From an uncultured Clostridia bacterium (GTDB lineage Bacteria > Bacillota > Clostridia > TANB77 > CAG-508), in assembly GCA_944393275.1 (NCBI GenBank), contig CALXZQ010000027.1, positions 1 through 12,807 of the forward strand: 12,807 bases of DNA, in the 5' to 3' direction. Both the position numbers and the translations under genes were made by a program. The stretch's first letter is position 1. Each line of letters starts with the position of its first letter. Shown one piece after another: positions 1 to 7,105 of this stretch. The notes under the pieces were generated by a model that saw only the letters and a list, made by a program, of their open reading frames with translations, made no database searches and was not told the DNA's origin.

Positions 1-1
1 A

Positions 2-94
2 TTTATTAAAAAGGATAAATTTACCTTGACAGTTGACAATAATAAAGATAAAATAATATTGGTAGGTAATATATTTAAAATAAGAATTATTTAA
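2..94 (+). CDS. C-terminal tail of an unidentified protein (partial, cut by window edge)
   Basis: An open frame enters from the left edge and ends at TAA 92-94, giving about 30 residues that finish in VGNIFKIRII. It uses the same AT-rich codons as its neighbours. No motif is long enough to name a family. It is on the same strand as rny, 51 bases upstream. A near-consensus promoter for rny lies within this tail, so rny can be transcribed independently of it. That it is coding at all rests only on the open frame, so confidence is low. Confidence 0.35.
   Translation, partial: FIKKDKFTLTVDNNKDKIILVGNIFKIRII
26..54 (+). promoter_or_regulatory. Sigma-A-type promoter for rny
   Basis: A perfect -35 TTGACA (26-31) is followed after 17 bases by TAAAAT (49-54), one mismatch from TATAAT. 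A second TTGACA begins at 33, with TAATAT at 54-59 after 15 bases, so two overlapping arrangements are possible. Transcription would start near 61-66, leaving an untranslated leader of about 80 bases before rny. The promoter overlaps the end of the upstream reading frame. Confidence 0.6.
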
Positions 95-145
95 AAAATA
101 TAAAACTGCACATTGAAAATTTAATAGGAAAGAGGTAGAAAGATT

Positions 146-1687
146 ATGAACATTGTAATTGTTATAGCCACTCTCCTTATCTCAGCAGTAATTTTTATCC
201 CATTAGGAATGTTAATGAGAAAAAAGATTGCTGAATCTAAAATACAAAGCGCAGAATCAGAAGCTAAAAAAATTATAGATCTTGCAAAAATAGATGCGGA
301 AAACAAGAAAAAAGAAGAAATTTTTAAAGCAAAAGAAGAAATAATGAATGCAAGAAATGAGTTAGATCAAGAGATAAAGGAAAGAAGAGCGGAAGTTCAA
401 AGTCAAGAAAAAAGAATGATTCAAAAAGAAGAAAACCTTGATAAACGTTCAGAAAATCTAGAAAGAAAAGAAGTAGAATTAGAGTCAAGAAATCAAGAAT
501 TAGAAAGAAAAGAGACAGAACTAAATAAAGTATTAGAAGATCAAGTCAAAGAGTTAGAAAAAATATCAGGGTTAACAACAGAGGAAGCGAAAAAGCTTTT
601 ATTAAATGAAGTAGATAAGAAAATTACTACTGAAAAAGCATTTTTAATAAAAGAATTAGAGCAAAAATTCAAGGATAATGCAGATAAAAGTGCAAAAGAA
701 ATAATTGGATATGCAATACAAAAATGCGCTGCAGATCATTCTCAAGAAACTACTGTATCAATTGTATCACTTCCAAATGATGATATAAAAGGAAGAATAA
801 TTGGTAGAGAAGGAAGAAATATAAAGACATTAGAAACATTAACAGGAATTGATTTAATAATAGATGACACTCCAGAAGCTGTTATCCTTTCAGGATTTGA
901 TCCTCTAAGAAGAGAAGTTGCTAGAATAGCATTGGAAAAACTAATAGATGATGGAAGAATTCATCCTGCTAAAATAGAAGAAATGGTAGAAAAGGCGAAA
1001 GAAGAATTAGCAACAACAATAAAAGAAGAAGGAGAAAGAGCAACTCTTGAAAGTGGCGTAATAGGTTTACATCCAGATTTAGTAAAACTAATAGGAAAAT
1101 TAAAATATAGAACAAGTTATGGACAAAATGTACTAAATCATTCTATAGAAGTATCTAATTTAGCTAGAATAATGGCAGAAGAATTGGGGCTAGATGCCAA
1201 ACTAGCTAGAAGAGCAGGATTATTGCATGATATAGGAAAAGCTTTAGATCATGATATGGAAGGTACTCATGTTGAAATAGGTGTTGATATTTTAAGAAAA
1301 TATAAAGAAAACGAAAAAGTTATAAATGCAGTTGAAGCCCATCATGGAGATGTAGAACCAGCAACAATAGAGGCAATTTTAGTACAAGCTGCAGATGCAA
1401 TTTCTGCATCAAGACCAGGTGCAAGAAGAGAAACTCTAGAAGCATACATAAAAAGATTACAAAACTTAGAAGAGATTGCAGATTCTTTCGAAGGGGTAGA
1501 AAAATCTTATGCAATACAAGCTGGTAGAGAAGTTAGAATAATGGTAAAACCAGACAAAATATCAGATGCAGAAATGACGATTTTAGGAAGAGCTATATCT
1601 GAAAGAATAGAAAAAGAAATGGAATACCCTGGTCAAATAAAAGTAAACGTTATAAGAGAAACAAGAGTAATAGATTATGCAAAATAA
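146..1687 (+). CDS. rny: Ribonuclease Y, membrane-anchored endoribonuclease
   Basis: RNase Y starts mRNA decay by cleaving single-stranded RNA from the inner face of the membrane. At 513 residues it has the usual family length. Visible in order are an N-terminal membrane helix (about 2-24), a long charged coiled coil (about 28-140, with repeated ERKE-type heptads), a KH RNA-binding domain with GRIIGREGRN at 216-225, and an HD metal-binding domain. The HD domain shows H332, the LLHDIGKA motif with H361-D362, and AHHGD near 398-402. The ATG at 146 is preceded by AGAGGT (131-136) at good spacing. The gene has its own promoter and its own terminator, although ymdB follows about 100 bases later as in Bacillus subtilis. 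Family assignment is secure; the role is known from the family. Confidence 0.97.
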   Translation: MNIVIVIATLLISAVIFIPLGMLMRKKIAESKIQSAESEAKKIIDLAKIDAENKKKEEIFKAKEEIMNARNELDQEIKERRAEVQSQEKRMIQKEENLDKRSENLERKEVELESRNQELERKETELNKVLEDQVKELEKISGLTTEEAKKLLLNEVDKKITTEKAFLIKELEQKFKDNADKSAKEIIGYAIQKCAADHSQETTVSIVSLPNDDIKGRIIGREGRNIKTLETLTGIDLIIDDTPEAVILSGFDPLRREVARIALEKLIDDGRIHPAKIEEMVEKAKEELATTIKEEGERATLESGVIGLHPDLVKLIGKLKYRTSYGQNVLNHSIEVSNLARIMAEELGLDAKLARRAGLLHDIGKALDHDMEGTHVEIGVDILRKYKENEKVINAVEAHHGDVEPATIEAILVQAADAISASRPGARRETLEAYIKRLQNLEEIADSFEGVEKSYAIQAGREVRIMVKPDKISDAEMTILGRAISERIEKEMEYPGQIKVNVIRETRVIDYAK

Positions 1688-1694
1688 AATAAGA

Positions 1695-1727
1695 GACTAA
1701 TTGATTTTTATCAATTAGTCTTTTTTT
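1695..1727 (+). terminator. Intrinsic terminator of rny
   Basis: GACTAATTGA (1695-1704) pairs perfectly with TCAATTAGTC (1711-1720), and an extra T-A pair closes a four-base T loop. Seven T follow (1721-1727). It lies 8 bases after the rny stop codon, and the ymdB promoter begins directly behind it. Confidence 0.9.
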
Positions 1728-1729
1728 GT

Positions 1730-1758
1730 TTGCTAGATCTATATAAAAATGATATAAT
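1730..1758 (+). promoter_or_regulatory. Extended -10 promoter for ymdB
   Basis: A perfect TATAAT at 1753-1758 is preceded by TGA at 1750-1752, which is the extended -10 element. A weaker -35, TTGCTA (1730-1735, four of six), sits 17 bases upstream. Transcription would start near 1765, about 25 bases before the GTG start of ymdB. Confidence 0.7.
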
Positions 1759-1788
1759 ACGGAAAAATAAAAAAGAAAGAAGAAAGAA

Positions 1789-2571
1789 GTGAATAAATTG
1801 AAGATACTAACAGTTGGAGATATAGTAGGTGAAAATGGTGTAAAAAAAGCTGTAAAAGTTCTGCCTAAATTAAAGGAAGAAAAGGATATAGATTTTGTAA
1901 TAGTAAATGGAGAAAATGCAGCAGGAGGTATGGGAATAACAAAAAAGATATTTGATGATTTAGTAGCAGCAGGGGCAAATGTGATAACTATGGGAAACCA
2001 TACTTGGGGAAAAAGAGATATCTTTAGTTTCATAGATACTCCTAAGTTAATAAGACCAGCAAATTATTCAAAAGGAGTTCTTGGAAAAGGATATAACATA
2101 TATAAATGTAAAGATAAAAAAATTGGAGTTATTAATTTAATAGGAAGAACATCAATGGGAATATTATCTGAAAATCCATTTACTGTTGCAGAAGACATTA
2201 TAGAGAAAATAAAAAAAGAAGCGGATTATATAGTTGTAGATTTTCACGCAGAAGCAACAGCAGAAAAATTAGCGATGGGATATTTCTTAGATGGAAAAGC
2301 TACAATAGTTTTTGGTACTCATACTCATGTACAAACATCAGATGAAAAGATATTAAAAAAAGGGACAGGATATATAACAGATATAGGAATGACTGGTCCT
2401 GAAAATTCCGTAATTGGAATGGATATAGAAACATCTTTAAAAAGATTTAAAACATCTATTCCTGAAAGGTATAAGTTAGCAGAAGGAGATTGCATATTTA
2501 ATAGTTGTCTATTTGAAATAAATGACGAAGAAAATCGAATAATAAGAATTGAGAGAATAAATATACAATAA
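1789..2571 (+). CDS. ymdB: YmdB-family metallophosphoesterase (TIGR00282 type)
   Basis: YmdB is a dinuclear-metal phosphoesterase. In B. subtilis it hydrolyses 2',3'-cyclic nucleotides and affects biofilm and motility decisions. The 260-residue product carries the full metal-ligand series: GDIVG with D11, NGENAAGG with E42, MGNHTW with N70-H71, DFHAEAT with H153, and GTHTH with H178 and H180. The start is taken at GTG 1789 because the natural family N-terminus (KILTVGDIVG) follows immediately. The upstream stretch is purine-rich (AGAAAGAAG) but lacks a clean GGAGG. A TTG nine bases later is a possible alternative. It lies next to rny, as in many Firmicutes, but is transcriptionally separated by a terminator and its own promoter. 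Confidence 0.95.
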   Translation: MNKLKILTVGDIVGENGVKKAVKVLPKLKEEKDIDFVIVNGENAAGGMGITKKIFDDLVAAGANVITMGNHTWGKRDIFSFIDTPKLIRPANYSKGVLGKGYNIYKCKDKKIGVINLIGRTSMGILSENPFTVAEDIIEKIKKEADYIVVDFHAEATAEKLAMGYFLDGKATIVFGTHTHVQTSDEKILKKGTGYITDIGMTGPENSVIGMDIETSLKRFKTSIPERYKLAEGDCIFNSCLFEINDEENRIIRIERINIQ

Positions 2572-2637
2572 AACTCTAAAAGCGTTGCAAAATGTCGGAA
2601 ATTGCGGTGAAAACCTCCTGAAATATTCTAAAAAATA

Positions 2638-2666
2638 TTTACTTTAAGATGTAAATGAAATATAAA
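2638..2666 (+). promoter_or_regulatory. Possible sigma-A promoter for spoVS
   Basis: TTTACT (2638-2643, four of six) is followed after 17 bases by TATAAA (2661-2666, five of six) in the 143-base gap between ymdB and spoVS. Transcription would begin near 2673, about 40 bases before the spoVS start. SpoVS is transcribed by sigma-H in B. subtilis. I could not place a convincing sigma-H site here, so this is only a candidate. Confidence 0.35.
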
Positions 2667-2714
2667 TATAACAGTTACAAAATGAACTAAAAAATAAATT
2701 ATAGGAGGCTAAAA

Positions 2715-2978
2715 ATGGAAGTTTTAAAAATCTCATCAAAATCAAATCCAAATTCAGTAGCAGGAGCAATTGCAGGTTTGGTAAAGGAAAGTAATAAGGC
2801 AGAAATGCAAGCGATTGGAGCAGGAGCATTAAATCAAGCAGTAAAAGCAATAGCGATTGCAAGGGGTTTTGTTGCTCCATCAGGAGTAGATTTAGTATGT
2901 ATACCAGCATTTGCTGAAGTGCAAGTAGAAGGAGAAGATAGAACTGGTATGAAACTAATTATAGAATCAAGAAAATAA
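2715..2978 (+). CDS. spoVS: Stage V sporulation protein S
   Basis: SpoVS is a small Alba-like protein. In B. subtilis it is needed for normal progress through late sporulation, and it affects septation. The 87-residue product matches the family almost end to end: SSKSNPNSVAGAIAGL near 7-22, AIGAGALNQAVKAIAIARGF near 33-52, and APSGVDLVCIPAF near 54-66. The ATG at 2715 follows a perfect AGGAGG (2703-2708) after six bases. It lies downstream of ymdB, the common Firmicute order, and ends in its own terminator. It supports a spore-forming host. Confidence 0.97.
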   Translation: MEVLKISSKSNPNSVAGAIAGLVKESNKAEMQAIGAGALNQAVKAIAIARGFVAPSGVDLVCIPAFAEVQVEGEDRTGMKLIIESRK

Positions 2979-2995
2979 TATAAATATATTTTAGA

Positions 2996-3021
2996 GGGGG
3001 CTATATGTAGCTCTCCTTTTT
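2996..3021 (+). terminator. Intrinsic terminator of spoVS
   Basis: GGGGGCTA (2996-3003) pairs with TAGCTCTC (3008-3015) around a TATG-type loop, using two G-U pairs. A run of five T (3017-3021) follows. It lies 17 bases after the spoVS stop. Confidence 0.8.
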
Positions 3022-3033
3022 ATTATATTTGTA

Positions 3034-3062
3034 TTGAAAAAAATAATAATTTAATATATTAT
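3034..3062 (+). promoter_or_regulatory. Sigma-A-type promoter for the solute-binding protein gene
   Basis: TTGAAA (3034-3039, five of six) and TATTAT (3057-3062, five of six) are separated by 17 bases and lie directly after the spoVS terminator. Transcription would start near 3069, about 26 bases before the ATG. Confidence 0.65.
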
Positions 3063-3094
3063 ATTCTAAAAGTACTTAATTTAAGGAGAAGATA

Positions 3095-4693
3095 ATGAAA
3101 AATAATGTTATAAAATATATTTTCTTATTATTCGTAGTTGCATTAATAATATTTGCATTCTATAGAGTATACTACGAAGATAAAAAAAGTAATGATGGAA
3201 CAGAGGATACAACAACTAATGTGGAAGAAAATATTTCAAAAGATATTAGATTATGTATAGTAGAGTATGATACGATGAATCCAGTTTTAAGTAACAATAG
3301 GAATGTTCAAGAAATTTCCAGATTATTATTTGAGCCACTAATAACATTAGATAAAAATTATAAACCAGAAGGAGCCATAGCGGAAGAATGGTCAAAGGTA
3401 GGAGATACTTCTTATGTTATAAGATTAAAACAAAACATAAAATGGCAAGATGGAACAAAAGTAACTGCAAATGATGTAAAATTTACAATAGATAGATTAA
3501 GAGATACACAGTCAATTTATTCATATAATGCAGTTCATATAATAGAAACAGAGGTAGTAGATAGTTATACAATCAAACTTAATTTAGATAGTAATATACC
3601 TTGTTTTGAATATAATTTAATCTTTCCAATATTATCAAAGAAATTTTATGAAAATGAAGATTTCTCTAATACGGAAAAGAATGCTATGCCAATGGCAAGT
3701 GGAATGTATAAAATTGTTAGCAATGACGGAAATACTATAGTATTAGAAAAGAATGAGAATTATTGGAATAAAAATGATAAGGATTCTAAAATAGAAACAA
3801 TTATGATAAATCTATATTCTAGTATGGGAGAGGCATACAATAATTTTAAATTAGGAAATGTAGATTTGTTAACAACACAGAATAATAATGTAGAAGAATA
3901 TATAGGCACAATGGGATATAACAAAAAAGAATATACTGGAAGAGAACATGACTTCTTAGCAATGAATTGCAATCATTATTTATTATCAAGATCAGAAGTA
4001 AGAAAAGCAATTGCATATGCAATTGATAAAAGCAGTATAGTCTCAAGCGTATTTAACGGCGAATATTATATAGCGGATTTTCCATTAGATTGTGGTTTTT
4101 GGTGCTATAATAAGGAAAATTCGAGTATAGGATATAATCCAGATCAAGCAAGACAAATCTTAATAGATAATGGTTGGCAATATAAAAATAGATATTGGCA
4201 AAAAGTAGAAGATTACAGAACAATAAGATTGACAATAGATTTAGTAGTAAATTCTGAAAATTATTCACAAGTACAAGTAGCAGAGAACATTAAAAGTAGT
4301 CTAGAGAGCATCGGAATAAGAGTAAATCTTAATAAAGTAAGTTATGAAAGTTATAATAGTTATTTAGAAAATAAAAGTTATGCTATGATATTGACAGGAA
4401 CAACTATAGGTTTAACTCCGGATTTATCATCATACTTGGGAGAAGATAATTTAGCTAATTATTATAATGAAGAAACAACAAATATTATTAATGAATTAAA
4501 AAATGTTACAACAGAAGAAAAAATAAAAGAAAATATAAAAAGATTAGCTGAAATATATACAACAGAATTTCCATATTTGAGTTTGTATTTTAACAAAAAT
4601 ACAGTTATATATAATTCAAGTATAACAGGAGATGTGGAACCAAATTGCTATAGCATATTTTATGGAATAGAAAATTGGTATAGAACATATTAA
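3095..4693 (+). CDS. Membrane-anchored family-5 (OppA/DppA-type) solute-binding protein, orphan
   Basis: The 532-residue protein has the fold signature of peptide/nickel-type ABC solute-binding proteins (SBP_bac_5). It shows the early EISRLLFEPLITLDKNY segment (about 73-89), the WQDGTKVTANDVKFTIDRL segment (about 117-135), a VRKAIAYAIDK segment mid-protein, and YNPDQARQILIDNGW in the second lobe. Such proteins bind peptides outside the cell and usually deliver them to a permease. Here the N-terminus is a hydrophobic helix (about 7-23) with no lipobox cysteine, so it is probably held by an uncleaved membrane anchor rather than a lipid. No permease or ATPase gene is adjacent. The ATG at 3095 follows AAGGAG (3083-3088), and the gene has its own promoter between spoVS and recA. 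The ligand cannot be told from sequence; transport, scavenging and peptide sensing are all possible. Confidence 0.85.
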   Translation: MKNNVIKYIFLLFVVALIIFAFYRVYYEDKKSNDGTEDTTTNVEENISKDIRLCIVEYDTMNPVLSNNRNVQEISRLLFEPLITLDKNYKPEGAIAEEWSKVGDTSYVIRLKQNIKWQDGTKVTANDVKFTIDRLRDTQSIYSYNAVHIIETEVVDSYTIKLNLDSNIPCFEYNLIFPILSKKFYENEDFSNTEKNAMPMASGMYKIVSNDGNTIVLEKNENYWNKNDKDSKIETIMINLYSSMGEAYNNFKLGNVDLLTTQNNNVEEYIGTMGYNKKEYTGREHDFLAMNCNHYLLSRSEVRKAIAYAIDKSSIVSSVFNGEYYIADFPLDCGFWCYNKENSSIGYNPDQARQILIDNGWQYKNRYWQKVEDYRTIRLTIDLVVNSENYSQVQVAENIKSSLESIGIRVNLNKVSYESYNSYLENKSYAMILTGTTIGLTPDLSSYLGEDNLANYYNEETTNIINELKNVTTEEKIKENIKRLAEIYTTEFPYLSLYFNKNTVIYNSSITGDVEPNCYSIFYGIENWYRTY

Positions 4694-4709
4694 AAATATG
4701 AAAAAGGTA

Positions 4710-4737
4710 TTGACAAAATAAAATAATAATATATAAT
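4710..4737 (+). promoter_or_regulatory. Strong sigma-A promoter of the recA operon
   Basis: TTGACA (4710-4715) and TATAAT (4732-4737) are both perfect, with a 16-base spacer. Transcription should start at about 4743-4745, inside the SOS-box-like sequence. It begins 16 bases after the stop of the preceding gene, with no terminator between. Confidence 0.85.
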
Positions 4738-4742
4738 CTTTT

Positions 4743-4756
4743 TAAACAGTTGTTCG
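4743..4756 (+). promoter_or_regulatory. LexA (SOS) box overlapping the recA transcription start
   Basis: The site reads TAAAC-AGTT-GTTCG. It matches the Gram-positive SOS consensus CGAAC-N4-GTTCG at eight of ten fixed positions, with a complete right half. It starts five bases after the -10 element and covers the predicted transcription start, where bound LexA would block initiation. Position and match together make it likely; binding itself is inference. Confidence 0.7.
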
Positions 4757-4770
4757 TAGGAGGAAATAAA

Positions 4771-5826
4771 ATGAGTGAAGAAAATATTGAAAAAAGAAAA
4801 GCATTGGAAATAGCAATGGGGCAAATAGAAAAACAATTTGGAAAAGGCTCAGTAATGAAATTAGGAGAATTTAAAGCTATGGAAGTAGAGGCGATTCCAA
4901 CAGGAGCTCTAGGATTAGATATAGCATTAGGAATAGGAGGAGTACCTAGAGGAAGAATTATTGAGATTTTTGGACCAGAATCATCAGGAAAAACAACTCT
5001 AGCTTTACATATAATTGCGGAGGCACAAAAAATGCATGGAGAGGCAGCTTTTATTGATGCAGAACACGCATTAGATCCAGTATATGCAAAAAAATTAGGT
5101 GTAGATATAGATAATTTAATAGTTTCACAACCAGATACAGGAGAACAAGCATTAGAAATAACAGAAGCATTAGTAAGAAGCGGAGCATTAGATGTAGTAG
5201 TAGTAGACTCTGTAGCAGCATTAGTTCCAAAGGCAGAGATAGATGGAGATATGGGAGACTCTCATATGGGACTTCAAGCTAGACTTATGTCACAAGCATT
5301 AAGAAAACTAGCAGGAGCAATAAATAAATCAAAAACAGTACTAATATTTATAAACCAATTAAGAGAGAAAATAGGAGTAATGTTTGGAAATCCAGAAACA
5401 ACAACAGGTGGTAGAGCATTAAAATTCTATGCATCAGTTAGAATGGATATAAGAAAAGTAGAAAATATAAAACAGGATGGAGAAATTGTTGGAAGTAGAG
5501 TAAGAGTAAAAGTAGTAAAAAATAAAGTGGCTCCACCATTCAGAGAAGCAGAGTTTGATGTTATTTATGGACATGGTATATCAAAAGAAGGAAATATCTT
5601 AGATATGGCAGTTAACTTAGACATTATAGAAAAAAGTGGTTCTTGGTTTAGTTATAATGGAAATAGAATTGGACAAGGTAGAGAAAATGTTAAGAAATAT
5701 CTATCAGAAAATCCAGATATCTTGAAAGAAGTTGAGAAAAAAGTAAGAGATAATTTTGCAAAAGCATTTGAACAAAGCTTAGGGGAAGAAGTAAAAGAAA
5801 ACGAAGAGGAAAATATAGAAGAATAG
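4771..5826 (+). CDS. recA: Recombinase RecA
   Basis: RecA forms ATP-dependent filaments on single-stranded DNA. It drives homologous recombination and triggers LexA self-cleavage in the SOS response. The 351-residue product has Walker A GPESSGKT at 68-75, Walker B VVVVDS near 142-147, the L1-region MGDSHMGLQARL near 161-172, the INQLREKIGVMFGNPETTTG region near 195-213 including loop L2, and an acidic C-terminal tail (about 339-351). The start is ATG 4771, seven bases after AGGAGG (4758-4763). An in-frame TTG at 4750 would precede the ribosome site and is discarded. recX follows 13 bases later. The gene is expected to be SOS-induced from its promoter and LexA box. Confidence 0.98.
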   Translation: MSEENIEKRKALEIAMGQIEKQFGKGSVMKLGEFKAMEVEAIPTGALGLDIALGIGGVPRGRIIEIFGPESSGKTTLALHIIAEAQKMHGEAAFIDAEHALDPVYAKKLGVDIDNLIVSQPDTGEQALEITEALVRSGALDVVVVDSVAALVPKAEIDGDMGDSHMGLQARLMSQALRKLAGAINKSKTVLIFINQLREKIGVMFGNPETTTGGRALKFYASVRMDIRKVENIKQDGEIVGSRVRVKVVKNKVAPPFREAEFDVIYGHGISKEGNILDMAVNLDIIEKSGSWFSYNGNRIGQGRENVKKYLSENPDILKEVEKKVRDNFAKAFEQSLGEEVKENEEENIEE

Positions 5827-5839
5827 AAGGTTTTAATTT

Positions 5840-6280
5840 ATGTATTCATTAGAAGAGTTTGATACACAAAAAACAAAAGTCTTAAAGTATATATTATATA
5901 AGAAAAGAACCGAGAATGAAATAAGAACTAAATTTTCAAAAGAAATAGATGAAGAATTACTAAATGATATTATAGACTATTTAAAAGAAGCTAAATATAT
6001 TGATGATTATGAATACATAGAAAAAATGGTTAGACAATATATGATACTTAAAAATATGTCTGTAAAAGAAATTGAATATAAATTATATTCGAAAGGAATT
6101 GATAAAAAAATTATAGAACAGTATATAGACAAAAACAGAGAAGCTTTAAATGAATATGAAAAAAAATCTGCTAAGAATATTGTTAATAAAAAGATATCAT
6201 CAAAAGACAAAGAGGAAATAAAATTATATTTATTAAGAAAAGGTTATAAAAGCGATAATATAGAATTAGAGGAAGATTAA
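5840..6280 (+). CDS. recX: Regulatory protein RecX
   Basis: RecX binds RecA filaments and limits or modulates RecA activity. The 146-residue, highly charged, helical protein shows the three-helix RecX repeats: an N-terminal repeat with RTENEIRTKF (about 23-32), a middle repeat with YIDDYEYIEKMVRQY (about 53-67) followed by KNMSVKEIEYKLYSKGID (about 71-88), and a shorter C-terminal repeat ending LLRKGY. The repeat pattern and its place directly after recA support the call; it lies at the shorter end for the family. ATG 5840 follows AGAAGG near the recA stop, so translation is probably coupled to recA. scpA starts one base after the recX stop. Confidence 0.88.
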   Translation: MYSLEEFDTQKTKVLKYILYKKRTENEIRTKFSKEIDEELLNDIIDYLKEAKYIDDYEYIEKMVRQYMILKNMSVKEIEYKLYSKGIDKKIIEQYIDKNREALNEYEKKSAKNIVNKKISSKDKEEIKLYLLRKGYKSDNIELEED

Positions 6281-6281
6281 A

Positions 6282-7037
6282 ATGCCAAATATGTTAATGT
6301 TAGAAACAAACAAATATGAAATAAAGATAGAAAACTTTGAAGGACCATTAGACTTGTTATGTCATTTAATAGAAAAAAACAAAATGGAAATTAATGAAAT
6401 AAAAATAGATGAAATAACAGATCAATATATAGAATATTTAAACAAAATGGAAAGCATGAATTTAGAAGTTGCTAGTGAGTTTTTGGTAATGGCATCAACA
6501 TTGATATACTTAAAATCAAAAAGTTTATTGCCAAAACAAGTAGAAGAAGAAAAAGAATTAACAGAAGAAGAGTTGATTCAAAGAATTATAGAATATAAAA
6601 AATATAAAGAGATATCAAAAAAATTAAAAGATAATTATAACAAATATTCTGATAGAATATTTGGAAAACAGGAAGATATTAAATTACCAAAACAAAACTT
6701 TGAAAAAGAATATGATAAAAATGTAATACCGGAATTGTATGCAAAATTGCTAGCAACTAATGAAGAAAAAGTTAATAAAAATGCGATAAACATTCAAAAA
6801 ATAGCAATTACAGATACATATACTGTATCTAGTAAAGTTAAAGAAATTTACAGAGCGTTAATAAAGAAACCTAAAATAGTATTTAATAAATTATTTTCTT
6901 TGAGTGAGCATAATAAACAAGAAGTTGTTACAGCATTTACGGGATTACTAGAATTATCTAGAAGAAGTAAAGTAACTACAACACAAGAAAATTTATTTGA
7001 TGATATAATAGTAGAAAAAGTAAAAAATAAAATATAA
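6282..7037 (+). CDS. scpA: Segregation and condensation protein A
   Basis: ScpA is the kleisin subunit that bridges the SMC heads and binds ScpB in the bacterial condensin complex, which compacts and segregates chromosomes. The 251-residue product has the N-terminal FEGPLDLLCHLIEKNK signature (about 19-34), SEFLVMASTLIYLKSKSLLP (about 65-84), a charged helical linker, and a C-terminal winged-helix segment with VVTAFTGLLELSRR (about 215-228) and ENLFDDI (about 236-242). ATG 6282 lies one base after the recX stop and eight bases after AGAGGA inside recX, so the two genes are coupled. ATG codons at 6291 and 6297 are possible alternatives. scpB, the usual next gene, is not in this window. Confidence 0.94.
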   Translation: MPNMLMLETNKYEIKIENFEGPLDLLCHLIEKNKMEINEIKIDEITDQYIEYLNKMESMNLEVASEFLVMASTLIYLKSKSLLPKQVEEEKELTEEELIQRIIEYKKYKEISKKLKDNYNKYSDRIFGKQEDIKLPKQNFEKEYDKNVIPELYAKLLATNEEKVNKNAINIQKIAITDTYTVSSKVKEIYRALIKKPKIVFNKLFSLSEHNKQEVVTAFTGLLELSRRSKVTTTQENLFDDIIVEKVKNKI

Positions 7038-7060
7038 GTATAAAAATAGAAATAAATGGT

Positions 7061-7105
7061 AAAAATACTAACATAGATATAGGAGAATTTTATGTTAGTA
7101 TTTTT
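7061..7105 (+). terminator. Hairpin enclosing the ribosome site and start codon of the DUF2953 gene
   Basis: AAAAATACTAACATA (7061-7075) is perfectly complementary to 7091-7105. The 15-base loop (7076-7090) carries AGGAGA at 7081-7086, and the 3' arm contains the ATG at 7092. The T-rich stretch 7101-7112 follows. It can be read as a weak intrinsic terminator after scpA, or as a structure that hides the start codon of the next gene. The pairing is plain in the sequence; the function is inference. Confidence 0.55.

Noticed and set aside
2621..2640. AT-only inverted repeat after ymdB, considered as a terminator
   Set aside because: It is a seven-bp AT stem with no T-run after it, so it is too weak to call.
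4750..4770. In-frame TTG that would lengthen RecA by seven residues
   Set aside because: The AGGAGG site (4758-4763) lies inside this extension and serves ATG 4771, which gives the normal RecA N-terminus.
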